Origin: Streptomyces sp. NBC_00464
Lineage (GTDB): Bacteria > Actinomycetota > Actinomycetes > Streptomycetales > Streptomycetaceae
DNA length: 64,000 bases
Direction: 5' to 3'
Assembly (NCBI RefSeq): GCF_036013915.1
Contig: NZ_CP107899.1
Span: 7,096,001-7,160,000, forward strand
Shown: piece by piece, positions 24,953 through 33,900 of the stretch
How the letters are laid out: every line of letters starts with the position of its first letter
Position numbering within the stretch: the first letter of the stretch is position 1
The notes under the pieces: model-generated
The model's input: the letters and a program-made list of their open reading frames with translations, nothing else
The model's database searches: none
What the model was told of the DNA's origin: nothing
Made by a program: the position numbers and the translations under genes

Positions 24953-25742
24953 CCGCCAGTACGGGACAGCAGTCCGCAACACCTGGGCGACGACCCTAGG
25001 ACGCACCTCGCGCGTATGGACCGATCTCGGCTCCTGGCGTGAGGGCGATGTCCGACGCTTCGAGCGGACCGCGCTGCCTGTACTCCTGGCCGGACAGCGA
25101 CGAGTGGCGAGCCTGACAACAACCTACCTTGAGCAGCTCTACCGCGAGATTGACGGCACCGGGCCCCGCGTGGACCTGGACTTCGACAGGGTGACCGGAC
25201 GTGCGCTTCGCGACGTCGACCCCGAAGAGGTCTATCGGAGGCCGTTCAAGGATGTGTGGGCGGCTCTCGGCAACGACGAGTCGCTTGACGTCGCTCTGGA
25301 CCGCGGAGCGCACCGCCTAGAGACGATCGCTAAAACCGACCTGCAGCTAGCGCGGACGCACACCGTGCGCGAGGTCGGCGACGACATGCCGCGCTTCGAG
25401 TACACCGTTCGTGAGCTGCAGGGGGAGTACGACTGTGCTCTCTGCATGATCGCCTCCACGCAGCGCTACCGGAAACGGGACCTGGCGCCGATCCATCCCG
25501 GCTGTGACTGCCTCGTCAAGCTCGTGACGGCCGACGAGGATCCGGGCCAGGTCGTCGACGAAGAGAAGCTTGAGCGCATTCACGACCTCGTTGGAGAGGC
25601 TCTTGGGAAGAGCGACCGCGGAGGGCGAGCGGTCGACTACCGAAAGATCATCATCGCCAACGATCACGGCGAGATCGGGCCCGTTCTGGGCTTCAAGGGA
25701 CAGCACTTCACATCCCGCACTGACATCAACCTTCCGACCTGA
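24933..25742 (+). CDS. MuF-like minor head protein
   Basis: A 269-residue protein of the phage head morphogenesis (MuF) class, which enters the prohead with the portal. Supporting segments are LQLARTHTVREVGDD and the Cys/His-rich CALCMIASTQRYRKRDLAPIHPGCDC, the usual C-terminal signature. ATG 24933 is preferred over GTG 24927 on spacing from a GGA sequence. The last 50 residues (YRKIIIANDHGEIGPVLGF..) are a small appended region. No ADP-ribosyltransferase or nuclease toxin domain is visible. Confidence 0.83.
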   Translation: MSLTRLDRQYGTAVRNTWATTLGRTSRVWTDLGSWREGDVRRFERTALPVLLAGQRRVASLTTTYLEQLYREIDGTGPRVDLDFDRVTGRALRDVDPEEVYRRPFKDVWAALGNDESLDVALDRGAHRLETIAKTDLQLARTHTVREVGDDMPRFEYTVRELQGEYDCALCMIASTQRYRKRDLAPIHPGCDCLVKLVTADEDPGQVVDEEKLERIHDLVGEALGKSDRGGRAVDYRKIIIANDHGEIGPVLGFKGQHFTSRTDINLPT

Positions 25743-25783
25743 CGCCCGCCACGGGCTGACGACTCCCGACAGGGGAAATCACC

Positions 25784-26335
25784 ATGCCTGAGCCAGAGAC
25801 TCCGCCGGCCATCAACGAGCACGGCTACCCGGACGCAACTCCCGTCGCCGAGATGACCACCGATCATCAGGTGGCCTACTGGCGGCACTACGCCCGCAAG
25901 CATGAAGCGACCGCCAAGGCGGCTCCGGACGCTGCGGAGCTGGAGCGCCTTCGCGCCGCGGAAGCAGAGCTTGCCACCCGCAAGGCCGCTGACCTCACCG
26001 ACGCAGAGCGGCTCCAGGCAGAAAAGGACGCTGCGGAGACTGCCCGCCTGACCGCTGAGCGCGAGCGGGATGAGGCGCGAGCGGACGCTCTGCGCATCAC
26101 CGTGGCGGCTGAGAAGGGCCTCACTCCTGTGCAGGCCAAGCGCCTCCAGGGCTCCACGAAGGAGGAACTGGAGGCCGACGCGGACGATCTGCTGAGCCAC
26201 TTCGCTCCCTCCAACCTCGGCACCCCTCCGCCTCCGCATCGCGCGGGTGGCGACCGTGGGGGCGACGTAGGCGGCAACACCCGCACCACGGCAACCGGCG
26301 CGGACCTGTACCGCCAGCGTCACGGCAAGAACTAA
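25784..26335 (+). CDS. Capsid scaffolding protein
   Basis: A 183-residue very charged protein. Residues 40-115 are nearly all Ala/Glu/Arg/Lys helix (AELERLRAAEAELATRKAAD..), the coiled-coil expected of a scaffold, with a Gly/Pro-rich C-terminus. Its place between the MuF-like and decoration genes is the standard one. It guides capsid assembly and leaves before DNA packaging. Confidence 0.85.
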   Translation: MPEPETPPAINEHGYPDATPVAEMTTDHQVAYWRHYARKHEATAKAAPDAAELERLRAAEAELATRKAADLTDAERLQAEKDAAETARLTAERERDEARADALRITVAAEKGLTPVQAKRLQGSTKEELEADADDLLSHFAPSNLGTPPPPHRAGGDRGGDVGGNTRTTATGADLYRQRHGKN

Positions 26336-26360
26336 CCGACCCCTCACAGGAGGATCGTTC

Positions 26361-26759
26361 ATGAATCTCGGACTCATCACTGAGAGCTTCTCTCAGGACC
26401 GGCGTGACTGGCTGGCGGGTGCGCACGGTACGGACATCGCTCCGTCCGTGACGCTGGACGTCAGCAAGTTCACCTCCGGCACCCACTACCCGGACGGCTA
26501 CATCAAGAGCGGCATCCCACTGGGCAAGATCACGACCGGCGGGAAGTACGGCCCCTACGACGACGCTGCGAGCGACGGACGTCAGACCTGCGTCGGGTTT
26601 CTCTACACGGGCGTGGAGGTCGTGACCAAGCGCGGCCAGGTGCTCACGTCTGCTGTCGCATCCATGCTCGTCCACTGCGCGGTCAAGGAGTCCAAGCTCC
26701 CCGTCGCTGTCGACACCGCCGGCAAGACCGACCTTGGCGCTCGCGTCATCTTCGTCTGA
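26361..26759 (+). CDS. Head decoration protein (lambda gpD-like)
   Basis: A 132-residue beta-rich protein placed just before the major capsid gene. VTLDVSKFTSGTHYPDGYIKSGIPLGKI and ARVIFV at the end follow the pattern of trimeric capsid-stabilising proteins. It is inferred to sit on the outer capsid surface after expansion. Confidence 0.8.
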   Translation: MNLGLITESFSQDRRDWLAGAHGTDIAPSVTLDVSKFTSGTHYPDGYIKSGIPLGKITTGGKYGPYDDAASDGRQTCVGFLYTGVEVVTKRGQVLTSAVASMLVHCAVKESKLPVAVDTAGKTDLGARVIFV

Positions 26760-26777
26760 GAGAGGTAACAACCAACT

Positions 26778-27794
26778 ATGCAGCTCATTGACGAGTTCGC
26801 GACCCCGGCGGAGCTGACCGGGTACGCCCGTGCGGCCCTGGCCGACCGTGACGAGAATCAGCTCACGCTGGACCGCTGGCTCCCGAACCGGACCATCAAC
26901 GATCTCTCCTACCGCTTCACGCGCGGTGGCGGCGGTCTGACCGAGGCTGCGGTGTTCCGCGCCTACGACGCGTCGGCCGACGTCGGCGTCCGTCCCGGTG
27001 GCGCGCGAGTGTCCGGCGAACTGCCGCCCATCTCGCGGAAGATCCCTGTCGGCGAGTACGAGCGCATCAAGCGCCGGAACGTCGACACCCAGAACGCTGA
27101 GATCCGTGACGCCATGCTGGACGACGGCGTGCGACTCGCCCGTCAGATCGAAGCCCGTATGGAGCTGGCGCGCGGTGAGGCCCTCTTCAACGGCAGCGTC
27201 AACCTGAACGAGAACGGCGTACAGGCCGGCGTCGACTTCGGTCGAAACGCTGCGCACTCCGTCACGGCGTCGACCCCGTGGAGCACCTTCGGTTCGGCGG
27301 ACGCCTATGGCGACCTGACCACCTGGCTGGACACGTACAACGCCACGAACGGTCAGCTCCCCGCGTACACCCTGATGTCTCGCACCGCCTACAACTGGCT
27401 GCGCCGGAACACCGGGCTGACGAAGCTCGCGAACTCGCTGAACCCGCCCACCGTGCTGACGCGCGATGCGCTGAACACCGTGCTCGGCGACTACGACATC
27501 CCGCCCGTGCTCATCTACGACGCGCAGGTGTCCGTGAACGGCGTGGCGACGCGAGTCACCCCCGTGGACAAGATCCTATTCCTGCCGGCGCAGGGTGACG
27601 CGCTGGGACAGACCCTGTGGGGCGTCCCCGTGGAGGCGGACGACGCGCGATACGGCCTGGCTGGCGACGCTGCCGGCGTGGCTGTCGGCGCATACAAGAC
27701 GGAGGACCCCCAGACCGTGTGGACCCGTGCGACCGCCATCGCTCTCCCTGTCGTGGCGGCTCCCGACCTCACGTTCGTCGCCGACGTCCTCTGA
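26778..27794 (+). CDS. Major capsid protein
   Basis: A 338-residue protein of the lambda gpE-like HK97 fold family. The start MQLIDEFATPAELTGYAR, the DRWLPNRTINDLSYRF block and the long spine helix (DAMLDDGVRLARQIEARMELARGEALFNG) are typical. The C-terminal part has VEADDARYGLAGDAAGVAVGAYKTEDPQ. It forms the capsomers of the head. No protease gene is seen, consistent with scaffold-type assembly. Confidence 0.92.
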   Translation: MQLIDEFATPAELTGYARAALADRDENQLTLDRWLPNRTINDLSYRFTRGGGGLTEAAVFRAYDASADVGVRPGGARVSGELPPISRKIPVGEYERIKRRNVDTQNAEIRDAMLDDGVRLARQIEARMELARGEALFNGSVNLNENGVQAGVDFGRNAAHSVTASTPWSTFGSADAYGDLTTWLDTYNATNGQLPAYTLMSRTAYNWLRRNTGLTKLANSLNPPTVLTRDALNTVLGDYDIPPVLIYDAQVSVNGVATRVTPVDKILFLPAQGDALGQTLWGVPVEADDARYGLAGDAAGVAVGAYKTEDPQTVWTRATAIALPVVAAPDLTFVADVL

Positions 27795-27817
27795 CCTGAA
27801 ACGCGAGGCATTCACGC

Positions 27818-28060
27818 ATGGCAACCCTGAAGACGAACGTCCACGTGACGGATGAGAACGGGCGCGCCCACGTGTTCGGCCCCGCGGACGAGGTCCCGGA
27901 GTGGGCACAGGCGCTCATCACCAACCCGAAGGCGTGGCTGGAGCCGCCCATTGCAAGTCGACTCACGGAGCCCGCTCCGGTGCCGGCCGCGAAGAAGGCT
28001 CCAGCCAAGCGCGCTCCGGCGCGACGGAAGGCGGCTGGTGATGCTGTTTCTGACGGCTGA
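27818..28060 (+). CDS. Small head-region protein
   Basis: An 80-residue protein: a short folded part (MATLKTNVHVTDENGRAHVFGPADEVPEW) and a disordered Ala/Lys/Pro tail (AAKKAPAKRAPARRKAAG). Proteins of this shape stand after the capsid gene in many actinophages; the role is unknown. Its 3' end overlaps the next gene by 20 bp. Confidence 0.7.
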   Translation: MATLKTNVHVTDENGRAHVFGPADEVPEWAQALITNPKAWLEPPIASRLTEPAPVPAAKKAPAKRAPARRKAAGDAVSDG

Positions 28061-28418
28061 GCTTCGCGCCCTCCTCGGTACGCCGATCAGTGACGAGCGA
28101 GCGGAACTGGCGCACGAGCTGGCGGAGGACGCCATCCGTGGCGAGGTGGGGGCTCGGATCTCCGTCCCTCCGCAGCATGGCATCAAGTCTGTGGCTCTCA
28201 GCATCGCTGCCCGCATCCTGACCAACCCTCAGGGGCTTCGGTCGGAGCAGGCGGGCGGCATGCTGCAGTCCTACGCGGACTCGCAGACAGGCGTGATCCT
28301 GTCTGACGACGAGCGGCGCCGACTCCGACGAGCCGTCGGCATGGCATCGGGTGCGGGGATGCTGAACATCGCCCCCGCAGAGACCCGCATCTCTACGTAC
28401 CCCTGGCGGCAGGCATGA
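28041..28418 (+). CDS. Head-tail connector (adaptor) protein
   Basis: A 125-residue mostly helical protein (TPISDERAELAHELAEDAIRGEVGA..VALSIAARILTNPQG) with the form of gp6/gp15-type adaptors that bind beneath the portal. ATG 28041 follows directly on the overlap with the preceding gene. Confidence 0.75.
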   Translation: MLFLTAELRALLGTPISDERAELAHELAEDAIRGEVGARISVPPQHGIKSVALSIAARILTNPQGLRSEQAGGMLQSYADSQTGVILSDDERRRLRRAVGMASGAGMLNIAPAETRISTYPWRQA

Positions 28419-28774
28419 GCCTGATCGCGGCCCTGATGTCGGCCACTTGGTACATCGAGCGCGCGGGGGAGCGGGTACGGGACTCTACGGGGTCGTGGGT
28501 GCCCGGTCCCCGCGTGCGCATCCGCGTCGACAATTGCGCAGTCATGAGCCCGTACGGCGTGACGGTCGGCTCGTCCTCGGAGACGCATGAGGCGAGCGAC
28601 ACCGTCGAGACACGACGCGTGTTCGCGGCCCCTCTCGGCACCGACGTCCGCCCGTCCGACCGCATCGCCAACGAGGACGGCTCGGAGGTGTGGGAGGTAG
28701 TCGGCCGACCGCTGATCTTCCCGCTGACGTCGCTTGCGCGCGTGGAGGCGACCCTCAAGGAGGTGACTGGCTGA
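28415..28774 (+). CDS. Head closure protein
   Basis: A 119-residue protein rich in beta strands, fitting the stopper position. Segments such as RVRIRVDNCAVMSPYG and VFAAPLGTDVRPSDRI resemble gp16/FII-type closure proteins in fold pattern. Assignment rests on size and gene order. It overlaps its neighbours by 1-4 bp. Confidence 0.7.
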   Translation: MSLIAALMSATWYIERAGERVRDSTGSWVPGPRVRIRVDNCAVMSPYGVTVGSSSETHEASDTVETRRVFAAPLGTDVRPSDRIANEDGSEVWEVVGRPLIFPLTSLARVEATLKEVTG

Positions 28775-29133
28775 TGGCGTACCGATCGAAGTACGCCGGC
28801 AAGTACATCGGGCTTGGCCGCATGGTCAGTCGCCCGTGGCTCGCCAAGCCATGCCGAGACGCTGCCGTCAAGATCATGCACGTCGCACAGGCGACGGCAC
28901 CCGTCGGAGATCCGGCGGAGGACAAACACCCCGGTTGGTACAAGCGGTCCTTCGACGTTATCCCGGTCAACAAGAACGTCCCCTTCCGTGGTCAGCCCCG
29001 AATGCGTTTCGGCGCCGCAGTCATCAACACCGCTCCGCACGCCTGGCGCGTGGAAACCGGAGATGGGCGAGTCCCGCGTTATGCAGTGATGCAGCGCGCG
29101 GTGGACACCGTGAAGGCGGTGCACCGTGGTTGA
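28774..29133 (+). CDS. Tail completion protein (HK97 gp10-like)
   Basis: A 119-residue basic protein. AVKIMHVAQATAPVGD..YKRSFDV and the terminal HAWRVETGDGRVPRYAVMQRAVDTV match the general pattern of gp10-type proteins that act at the head-tail joint. ATG 28774 overlaps the previous stop. Confidence 0.75.
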   Translation: MAYRSKYAGKYIGLGRMVSRPWLAKPCRDAAVKIMHVAQATAPVGDPAEDKHPGWYKRSFDVIPVNKNVPFRGQPRMRFGAAVINTAPHAWRVETGDGRVPRYAVMQRAVDTVKAVHRG

Positions 29134-29491
29134 CATCGAGGCAGTACTAGCGCCGTGGCTGGAGCAGACCTTCGACGTCTTCTCTGCTGCCGAGACCCCC
29201 GCGGACCTGGAAGATACGCTTCCCATGATCCGCGTGGAGCGCATAGGCGGGGCGGACGATCGCTTCTCGCTCCATCCCCGCGTTGCCGTCGACGTTTTCG
29301 CCGCAACGGCTGACGAGGCCCGCACCCTAGCTAACAGCGTGCGAGACGCCCTCGTCTTCCTGAGCGGCCCTGTGGGCGCCTCCGTGGTCCGCTCCGTCCG
29401 CTGCGACGCCGGCCCCTCGCGCCAACCCTGGGCGAACGAGGCGATTCACCGACGTGGCGCCACCTACACCGTGAGCCTCCGGGCCGCGTAA
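29126..29491 (+). CDS. Tail terminator protein
   Basis: A 121-residue protein starting at GTG in the end of the preceding gene. VLAPWLEQTFDV..LPMIRVERIGGADDRFSLHPRVAVDVFA follows the pattern of the terminator proteins (lambda gpU-like) that cap the finished tail tube. Order directly before the major tail protein supports this. Confidence 0.75.
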   Translation: MVDIEAVLAPWLEQTFDVFSAAETPADLEDTLPMIRVERIGGADDRFSLHPRVAVDVFAATADEARTLANSVRDALVFLSGPVGASVVRSVRCDAGPSRQPWANEAIHRRGATYTVSLRAA

Positions 29492-29502
29492 CCCCTTCTT
29501 CA

Positions 29503-29526
29503 GCTCCGTGTATCGCTACGCGGAGC
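29503..29526. repeat. Operator-like palindrome, copy 1
   Basis: A 24-bp palindrome (half-site consensus GCTCCGTGTAGC); this copy matches its own reverse complement in 10 of 12 half positions. It lies between the tail terminator and major tail protein genes. As RNA it would also fold into an 8-bp hairpin with the loop TATCGCTA. Sister copies are at 45672 and 56014. Confidence 0.65.
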
Positions 29527-29551
29527 CTCCTACGCATGCCCTGGAGGCATC

Positions 29552-30145
29552 ATGGCGGACACCCGCAATGCCGATCTCACTTTCGGCGCAACTGACTACG
29601 TCGTCTATGCGGCGGCAGTCAACACGACCATGCCAACCGCGTTCGCGGACCCCGCGAGCCCGTGGGTGAACCTGGGCTGGATCACGACCGAAGGCGGTCT
29701 GTTCAAACGCGAGGACGAGACGAAGGACGTCGAAGCGGCGGGCAGCCTGGAGCCGATCCGCACCCTGATGACCAAGTCCGTGAAGTCGGCTCAGGTCACG
29801 TTCCTGGAGGCGATGAACCCCTTCGTCCGCTCCCTGTACGACAACGTGCCGATCGCGGATCTGGAGCCCACGACTGACGTCGTGACGTACGACCTCCCTG
29901 ACAAGCCGGCCGACCTGAGGTACGCGTTCCTCTTCGACACCATGGACGGCGACAAGCGGATGCGGCTCTACGCCCCCAACGGCCTCGTGGTCGAGCGTGG
30001 CGACGAGCAGCCGCAGACCAGCGACGTCATGCCGCTGCAGATGACGTTCAAGTTCTTCAAGGGTGCTGCGAACGCTGCGGCCGTGAAGCGCTCCATCAAG
30101 TACGGCGGGATCGACGTCACGAGCTTCTTCCCCGAGACGCCGTAA
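29552..30145 (+). CDS. Major tail protein
   Basis: A 197-residue protein that stacks as hexamers to make the tail tube. WVNLGWITTEGGLFKREDETKDVEAAGS and the later MPLQMTFKFFKG are typical of actinophage tube proteins. It is flanked by a palindrome upstream and a terminator downstream, fitting separate high expression. CTGGAGG lies 7 bp before ATG. Confidence 0.88.
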   Translation: MADTRNADLTFGATDYVVYAAAVNTTMPTAFADPASPWVNLGWITTEGGLFKREDETKDVEAAGSLEPIRTLMTKSVKSAQVTFLEAMNPFVRSLYDNVPIADLEPTTDVVTYDLPDKPADLRYAFLFDTMDGDKRMRLYAPNGLVVERGDEQPQTSDVMPLQMTFKFFKGAANAAAVKRSIKYGGIDVTSFFPETP

Positions 30146-30152
30146 CACAGCC

Positions 30153-30190
30153 AGCGACGCCCTGTACCGCGCGGGTCCGGGGCGTCGCTT
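30153..30190 (+). terminator. Terminator after the major tail protein gene
   Basis: Stem AGCGACGCC / GGCGTCGCT of 9 bp with a 19-nt loop, 8 bp after the stop codon. It probably lowers transcription into the tail chaperone genes. Confidence 0.65.
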
Positions 30191-30257
30191 CATCCCCATC
30201 AGATCCACAAGACCCGCGCGCAGAACCACAATCACCTGACATAGGAGACCCGCGCCC

Positions 30258-30578
30258 ATGACTGACATCACCCCCGCTGAGGCACAGGAGAACGAGGCGT
30301 CCGAGGAATACGCGACCGTCCCTCTGGACGGCGTGGACCTGCGCATCAAGCCAGCGAACAAGTGGCGGCCGTCGTACCTGCGAGCCCTCCGGAACGGCGA
30401 CTACGACAGCTGGGCGGCCGGCGTGCTGCACGAGGACGACGTCCAGTCCTTCATCGAGCTGGACGCCACCTTCGAGGACATCAATGACTTCACCACGAAG
30501 GCCATGGAGTCCACGGGCGAGGCCCCGGGAAAGTCCTCTGGACGTGCGAAGTCCTCGCGGAGCACGCGGAAGCGCTAG
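30258..30578 (+). CDS. Tail assembly chaperone, short form (gpG-like)
   Basis: A 106-residue acidic protein with YATVPLDGVDLRIKPANKWRPSYLRALRNGDYDSWAAG, typical of upstream tail chaperones, and a basic Ser/Lys/Arg tail. It works with the frameshifted long form to load the tape measure protein during tail assembly. The slippery heptamer at 30527 lies 16 codons before its stop. Confidence 0.87.
   Translation: MTDITPAEAQENEASEEYATVPLDGVDLRIKPANKWRPSYLRALRNGDYDSWAAGVLHEDDVQSFIELDATFEDINDFTTKAMESTGEAPGKSSGRAKSSRSTRKR
30527..30533 (+). other. Programmed -1 frameshift site GGGAAAG
   Basis: The heptamer is in the right phase (CC-G GGA AAG in the zero frame). A shift of -1 continues into an open frame to 30979 without a stop, through VLWTCEVLAEHAEALEAD. 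This matches the canonical X XXY YYZ slippery sequence and the conserved gpG/gpGT arrangement of siphoviruses. Confidence 0.88.
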
Positions 30579-30979
30579 AAGCGGACTTGGCGTTCCGCGG
30601 CATTGACCTCCTGGACGTCTACCGCGGACGCCTGTCGCTGCGCCGGCTGCGGGTGCTGATTCAGCATCTGCCGCCAGAGAGCGCGACGAAGACCGCCCTT
30701 CGCAACGCTTCACCTGAGCCCGATCCATCGGCCCCTGCGCCGGAGTTCCGCCCGGACAAGGCGGCATGGAGTAGCGAAATGATGCTCCTGGCGGACATCA
30801 AAGATCAACTGGTGCTGGCTCGATCCGTGGCCATCGCAGCTGCAGGCGGAACCCCGCCCGACTTCACACCCACACCCCGACCGGGGGTCGCCCCAGCGTC
30901 TGCGTCCCCGAAGCGGATGACTGACGAGATGCGCCGCGCGCTTGACCCGCGGCTGAGAAACCAGCCGAAGGAGGCGTGA
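30533..30979 (+). CDS. Tail assembly chaperone, frameshift extension (gpT part of gpGT)
   Basis: This frame is expected to be made only as a -1 extension of the 30258 product, giving a fusion of about 240 residues. The frame is open from the slippery site, and the first ATG inside it (30587) has no clear ribosome-binding site. The region holds FRGIDLLDVYRGRLSLRRLRVLIQHLPP and a C-terminal EMRRALDPRL segment. It ends by overlapping the tape measure start. Confidence 0.85.
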   Translation, partial: VLWTCEVLAEHAEALEADLAFRGIDLLDVYRGRLSLRRLRVLIQHLPPESATKTALRNASPEPDPSAPAPEFRPDKAAWSSEMMLLADIKDQLVLARSVAIAAAGGTPPDFTPTPRPGVAPASASPKRMTDEMRRALDPRLRNQPKEA

Positions 30980-30981
30980 GG

Positions 30982-33900
30982 ATGCCGGATCTTGACATTG
31001 TGGGCGGTGCGGCGGTCGACGTCGTACCGGTCATCCCCCAGTTCCACACCAAGCTCAAAGCCCTCGTCCTCCCCATCGCTGACAAGGTCGGCGAAGAGGC
31101 CGGCAAGCGCATGGGGGAGGCGATCTCGAAGAACATCGTGATTGCCATCCCGGACGCCATCAATCAGGGCGGGAAGCTGGGCGTCCGCGCGGCTGGCAAG
31201 CAGGGTGACGACGCGGGTGGAGCGTTCGCGCGCTCCATCCGCCGCAAGCTCCAGGCTGCGTTCAAGGCCATGCCGAAGCTGGACATCAGGCTGGGCGACA
31301 CGGGTGTTGATGCCGAACTCGCCCGCATCCGGGCCAAGCTGGAGCAGCTGAGTAGCAAACGGATCGGCATCGACGTCAGCGCGGAGGCCGCGGAAGCGGA
31401 GATCACGCGCCTGGAGGAGAAGCTCCGGGAGCTGGGCGCACAGCATCCGAACGTCGCTGTTCGCGCCGACACCGCCACTGCCCGCGCCGCACTTGCGGAG
31501 ATCCGGGCGGAGATCGCGGCAATCGGCGGTCGAAAGACCGTCACGGTAGAAGTCGACGGCGCGTTTGGTGCCAAGCTCCGCGCAGTCGTGGCGGAGGCGC
31601 AGGCGTCCATCCCAGACATCAACGTCGACGCCGACACCTCGCCGGCACGCGCTGAGATTCAGGGTCTGCGGGCTCGGCTGGAGGCGCTCTCAGACGCTCG
31701 CGTTGGAATCGACATCGACGCCGGGGAAGCTCTGGCGGAGATCACCGCGATCCAAACGCGTCTCGGAGTCCTCAGCATGCAGCGCACTGACATTGACGTC
31801 AGTGTGGACGCTGCTGCCGCCATTGCACAGCTCCAGGCGCTCCGCGCGATGGCGGACGATACCAAGATCTTCCACATCAAGGCACTGGCGGACACCTCCG
31901 GGGCGTCTAGTGCCCTGATGTCTCTCGGCATTCAGATTGTGGCGCTGGCCGCAATTCCTGTAGCTCCCGCGCTTCTCGCTGGTCTCGGCTCCATCGCTGC
32001 GATGGCGACGGCTGCGGGTGCTGGCGTGGGCGCTCTCGCCCTGGCGGCCATTCCCGCCATCAAGGGTGTGACCACCGCCATCACGGCGAAGAAGGCCGCG
32101 GAGGACGAGGCCAACAAGGCGACGGACAACGGCGCCAAGCGTGCAGTCCAGGCAACACAGCGCGCCCTGCAAATGGCTGGCGCTCAGGCGACCCTGTCGG
32201 CCGCACACCGCAACGCAGCACGCGCCGCGGAGCAGGCTAGCCGACAGATAGCCGACGCCGAACGGGCTGTAGGTGACGCCGTGCAGCGTGCCGCGGATCA
32301 GCGTCGGCAGTCTGCGGACACCATCGCTCGCGCGCAGGACGCTCTGACTGCTGCCCACCGAAAGGTGCGTGACGCACAGGCATCTCTGACCGACGCCAAC
32401 GTCAGCGCGCGCCAGGCGGAGCAGGATCTCACGCAGGCCCGTCGCGACGCCGCACAGCAGCTCAAGGACTTGCAGGACCGGCTGACCGACGGCGCCCTGG
32501 ACCAGCGGGAAGCAACTCTCCGCGTCCAGCAGGCGCAGCAGGATCTGAACGAGACCCTGGCGTCGGCTGAGGTCGGCACGGCCACTCAGCTCCAGGTTGA
32601 GGCGGCGCAGCTGGCCTACGACCGGGCGAAGCAGCAGGCCAGGGAGCAGAAGCAGGACTACGCCGACCTGCAGAAGGACGCAGCGAAGCAGACCAAAGCC
32701 GGCGTCGAAGGATCCGACCTCGTCACCGCCGCACACAAGCGCGTGGCCGATGCTCAGAAGGGCGTCAAGGATCAGATCGAGTCGGTAGCCGACGCACAGA
32801 AGGACGTCCGCGACCAGGCGATGGCCGTAGCCGACGCTCAGTCGGACGCCGCCCGCGCGCAGAGTCGCGCAGCTCAGGACGTCGTCGACGCTCAGCGGGG
32901 TGTCTCTGATGCTATGACGGCGTCGGCCGACGCTCAGGTGTCCGCGGCTGAGAGCATCGCCTCCGCGGAACGGGGAGTTGAGTCCGCTCGTCTCTCCGGC
33001 ATCGACACCACCGCCTCCGCGATCACGAAGACTGATGAGTACAGCGAGGCACTCGCGAAGCTGAGCGCCCCACAGCGGGATCTCTTCGACGCCATCGCCG
33101 GTCCGAAGGGCCTGAAGCAGGCATTCGACGACTGGCAGAAGTCTCTACAGCCGGAAGTCCTCCCGCTCTTCACCAACGGCGTGAACGGTATGAAGAACTC
33201 CCTTCCTGGTCTGACACCGCTTGTGATCGGGGCGGCAGCCGGAATTCAGACGCTGATGGAGAAGGCATCGGCACAGATGAAGACGCCGTTTTGGGAAGGC
33301 TTCAAGGCTGACCTGAAAGAGCGCGTCGAACCGGCAGTAGTCGGCTTCGGAACGGCCTTCGGGAACGTCATCAAGGGCATTGCGGGTGTGATCGACGCCT
33401 TCCTTCCGCACATGGACGGAATCGTCACGAAGTCGGACAGCATCACGGGCCGATTCGCCAAGTGGGGGACGAGCCTGAAGGGCAGTCCCGACTTTGAGAA
33501 GTTCCTGGCGTACGTCAAGGAGACCTCCCCCGGACTGGCGTCCTTTATCGGTGACGTCCTGCGTTCTGTGCTGGATCTAGCTAAGGCCATTGCGCCGCTG
33601 TCTCAGACCATGTTCGCCGTAATGAAGCCTATTCTCGACGGAATTTCATGGATAGCCGTCCACTGTCCCGAGGCCGTACAGGCGTTGTGGCTGATGTGGA
33701 CCGCCGTAAAGGCCATCAAATTGATGATGGTCGCCTTCGGCGTCGTCATGGTGGCGTACAAGTCCGCCGTCATCCTGATAACTCTGCTCACGCAGGGGTG
33801 GGCCGCTGCGATGTGGGAGGCCAACCTCGCGTTTGAGGCCAACCCCATTGTCGCGATCGTGACGATTATCCTCGTCGCGATTGGGCTGTTGGTGGCCGGC

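Noticed and set aside
24927..25742. Toxin domain in the MuF-like protein
   Set aside because: The region after the Cys/His motif is only about 70 residues without recognisable toxin motifs.
30587..30979. Independent gene starting at 30587
   Set aside because: No ribosome-binding site, and the frame continues upstream to a perfect slippery heptamer, so it is better explained as the frameshift extension.
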